From positions 5,332,001 to 5,396,000 of the forward strand of contig NZ_CP109473.1 in the NCBI RefSeq assembly GCF_036227405.1: DNA of 64,000 nucleotides, given 5' to 3'. The first letter of the stretch is position 1. The number at the start of each line of letters is the position of its first letter. A program made the translations under genes and the position numbers. Under the pieces are notes generated by a model that saw nothing but the letters and a program-made list of their open reading frames with translations, made no database searches and was not told the origin of the DNA. This document shows, piece after piece, positions 62,435-64,000 of the stretch. Source of the stretch: Streptomyces sp. NBC_01460 (GTDB lineage: Bacteria; Actinomycetota; Actinomycetes; Streptomycetales; Streptomycetaceae).

Positions 62435-62617
62435 ATGACGGACAGCGGTGCCGTGCTCGCCTGGCTGGTGATCAGACAGGACGACAACGGCAACAGGTAC
62501 CGCGTCGGCCGTTATGCGACGCAGGACGAGGCGCAGAAGATCGCGGACGGCCTCGACCGGCACGGACACAAGCAGCTGTACTGGGTGGAGCGAACGAGCC
62601 GGAGCGCGCACCCGTAG
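62435..62617 (+). CDS. small SPOR-like protein
   Basis: Encodes 60 residues. The motif AWLVIRQDDNGNRYRVGRYATQDEAQKIADGLDRHGHKQLYWVE has the strand-helix pattern and spacing of a SPOR-like domain, often annotated as such in Streptomyces short proteins; it lacks a membrane anchor, so peptidoglycan binding is doubtful. GGAGGGA is placed five bases before ATG 62435. The in-frame ATG at 62417 is weaker. Confidence 0.72.
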   Translation: MTDSGAVLAWLVIRQDDNGNRYRVGRYATQDEAQKIADGLDRHGHKQLYWVERTSRSAHP

Positions 62618-62649
62618 CGGTTGAAGATCCACCGGCTACGCTCCGGCAC

Positions 62650-63054
62650 ATGAGTGATTCCGTGGTGGTGGCCGGAGCCGTCTGCGACGGCGGGCGGCTC
62701 CTGGCCGCCCGCCGCAGCGCCCCGCCGGAACTGGCAGGGCGCTGGGAGCTGCCGGGCGGCAAGCAGGAGCCGGGGGAGAGCGGCGAGCAGGCGCTCGTGC
62801 GGGAGCTCCGGGAGGAGCTCGGCGTGGAGACGGAGCCGCTGGAGCGCATCCCGGGGGAGTGGCCGCTGAAACCCGGCTACGTGCTCCAGGTCTGGACGGT
62901 CCGGCTGCTGTCCGGCGAGCCCGCGCCCCTGGAGGACCACGACGAGCTGCGCTGGCTCGCCCCGGACGAGACGGGCGACGTCGACTGGCTCGACCAGGAC
63001 CGCCCCGCCGTGGCCGAGGCGGTGCGCCGCCTGCGGGAGACGCCGCGAGGCTGA
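62650..63054 (+). CDS. Nudix hydrolase, MutT-like
   Basis: Encodes 134 residues. The Nudix box is perfect (GGKQEPGESGEQALV followed by RELREELGV: G-x5-E-x7-REL-x-EE-x-GV). The ELAGRWELPGGKQEPGES and W-rich C-terminal segment (ELRWLAPDETGDVDWLDQDRPAV) are typical of 8-oxo-dGTPase MutT and CTP pyrophosphohydrolase relatives, so it probably cleans oxidised nucleotides. It begins 32 bp after the SPOR-like gene. Confidence 0.93.
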   Translation: MSDSVVVAGAVCDGGRLLAARRSAPPELAGRWELPGGKQEPGESGEQALVRELREELGVETEPLERIPGEWPLKPGYVLQVWTVRLLSGEPAPLEDHDELRWLAPDETGDVDWLDQDRPAVAEAVRRLRETPRG

Positions 63055-63286
63055 GGAGCCCGCGTCGAGGGCGCGTCGGTGGTGGCGGAGGTGAGGCCGT
63101 GCGCCCCCCAGGCCTGGCCGGGAGGGGCGGCGCATCAGCTTCCCCGTACCGCTTCGGCCGAGGACGTGCACCCGTACGCACCATGCGTCGCGGTGCGCGA
63201 TAAGTTGCGACGTTTATCGGGTATGTGCCGGTTAGGCCCTTTTGAACAGGGCGCGCCCTTGCTGCCGGCCCTGGGAAGTGATCGGC

Positions 63287-63715
63287 GTGACCGATACCGA
63301 CGGCGACCGTGCCGAGTGGAGCTTTCCGGCGGTGCCGGGCTCCGTGCGCGGCGCCAGGCACGCGGTCCGTGACGCATTGCACTCCTGGGGGTACGACGCC
63401 GCGGTGGGCGACCTCGCCGTCCTGCTCGTCAGCGAGCTGGTGACCAACTCCCTGCGCTACGCCTCGGGCCCCATCGGTGTCCGGCTGGTGCGGCCGCACC
63501 CCGACGGTGACGCGCCCGGACGGGGGGCCGACGGTCACGGTCTGCTGGTGGAAGTCTCCGATCCGGTTCCGGAACCGCCCACCGAACGCAGTGCCGGACC
63601 CGAGGACGAGGGAGGGCGCGGACTGCAGCTCGTGGCTTGTTCCGCACGCCGCTGGGGAACCCGGCGCGGAAAGAGCGGCAAGACCGTGTGGTTCGAGCTC
63701 GCTCTGCCTGGTTAG
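63287..63715 (+). CDS. RsbW-like ATP-binding protein (HATPase_c_2)
   Basis: Encodes 142 residues. The GHKL anti-sigma/serine kinase fold is visible: LAVLLVSELVTNSLRYASGPIGVRLV (N box), LLVEVSDPVPEPP, DEGGRGLQLVACSARRWGTRRG (G boxes), KTVWFEL. Such stand-alone kinases act with SpoIIE-type phosphatases and anti-anti-sigma factors in stress and developmental signalling. GGGAAG eight bases before GTG 63287 decides the start over GTG 63278. Confidence 0.88.
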   Translation: MTDTDGDRAEWSFPAVPGSVRGARHAVRDALHSWGYDAAVGDLAVLLVSELVTNSLRYASGPIGVRLVRPHPDGDAPGRGADGHGLLVEVSDPVPEPPTERSAGPEDEGGRGLQLVACSARRWGTRRGKSGKTVWFELALPG

Positions 63716-63875
63716 GAGTGGGGAGGGACGCACAGCGATCACCGGAGGTCGGGCAGAACCTGGCTGAAAGGGACTGAGACCGTGCTGTGATCGTGAACGC
63801 CGTGCCGGTGGGGCCCGTAGTGCTGAATACTGCGGGCAGGACCGGTCCGGTGTGTGAGCTGGAGGGGACGGTCGC

Positions 63876-64000
63876 GTGAGCGAGATACCTGGGACAGCGG
63901 GCGACGTCATGTGGCAGAGCAGCCCGCCTGGCTCGATCTATGACTACATCAGGGTCGCCTCATTCTCGATCGGGCCCGACGGGCTGATCGAGCAGTGGAG
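63876..64000 (+). CDS. N-terminus of a PAS-domain protein, probably a SpoIIE phosphatase (cut by window end)
   Basis: Partial; GGAGGGG eight bases before GTG 63876. The visible residues include SSPPGSIYDYIRVASFSIG and PDGLIEQWS, the opening of a PAS domain as in PAS-GAF-SpoIIE proteins of Streptomyces. It directly follows the RsbW-like gene, so the two probably belong to one partner-switching module. Confidence 0.6.
   Translation, partial: MSEIPGTAGDVMWQSSPPGSIYDYIRVASFSIGPDGLIEQW

Overview
The window is a high-GC, gene-dense stretch of an actinomycete chromosome, almost certainly Streptomyces. The evidence is GTG/ATG starts, very GC-rich third codon positions, a WhiB-like regulator, SpoIIE/RsbW-type signalling proteins, a DasR-type operator at a chitinase promoter, and the gene order ahpD-ahpC<>oxyR, fumarases, whiB-like<>glpX, xseB-xseA, ispH, ppgK, ychF that I know from Streptomyces core chromosomes. 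I see no rRNA, tRNA, CRISPR array, insertion sequence or biosynthetic cluster.

Left part (1-20 kb): prepilin peptidase, methyltransferase, a winged-helix (AlkZ-like) protein, a C-rich small RNA resembling 6C RNA (about 3700-3793), an aldo/keto reductase, a short-chain cis-prenyltransferase, a PhoH/PIN protein, a secreted lytic transglycosylase, an AI-2E-type permease, the peroxide-defence block ahpC-ahpD divergent from oxyR, a PadR-controlled ABC exporter operon (each gene overlapping the next), an SPFH membrane protein coupled to a tiny RHH/AT-hook protein, and a class A penicillin-binding protein.

Middle (20-38 kb): a catalase 3' remnant, a large SpoIIE phosphatase, a DUF402/FomD-like protein, two unrelated fumarases (class II and class I) flanking a small cysteine-rich secreted protein, a DUF1707 protein, a WhiB-like protein, GlpX, a DUF4245 protein, a RutE-like nitroreductase, exonuclease VII (with a 34-bp tandem repeat between its two genes), an APC permease, IspH, polyphosphate glucokinase and YchF.

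Accessory gap (38.3-40.5 kb): after the core gene ychF the coding texture breaks down. There is an intact Uma2-type nuclease, a frameshifted XRE-like regulator, a decayed YoeB toxin and unexplained fragments. This looks like a degraded defence or toxin-antitoxin island.

Right part (40.5-64 kb): a VOC protein, an MFS exporter divergent from a GlxA-type regulator, LysR divergent from an NTF2/SnoaL protein and DoxX, an ABC-2 exporter divergent from a two-component system, secreted carbohydrate enzymes (GH43 under a strong promoter with a LacI-like operator, a secreted GH65-type enzyme, a GH18 chitinase with a dre-like site), a DUF2993 protein, a cupin, threonine synthase, a GntR/HutC regulator, an NCS1 permease with a cysteine-rich tail, a SPOR-like peptide, a Nudix hydrolase, an RsbW-like ATPase and the start of a PAS protein.

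Shared themes are redox and peroxide handling, central carbon metabolism, cell-envelope synthesis and remodelling, and extracellular sugar use, each with local regulators whose candidate operators are visible. I did not find a clearly new multigene system. The most interesting leads are the C-rich RNA, the SPFH/RHH-AT-hook pair, the cysteine-tailed permease, the decayed island and several clean unassigned palindromes and short tandem repeats.
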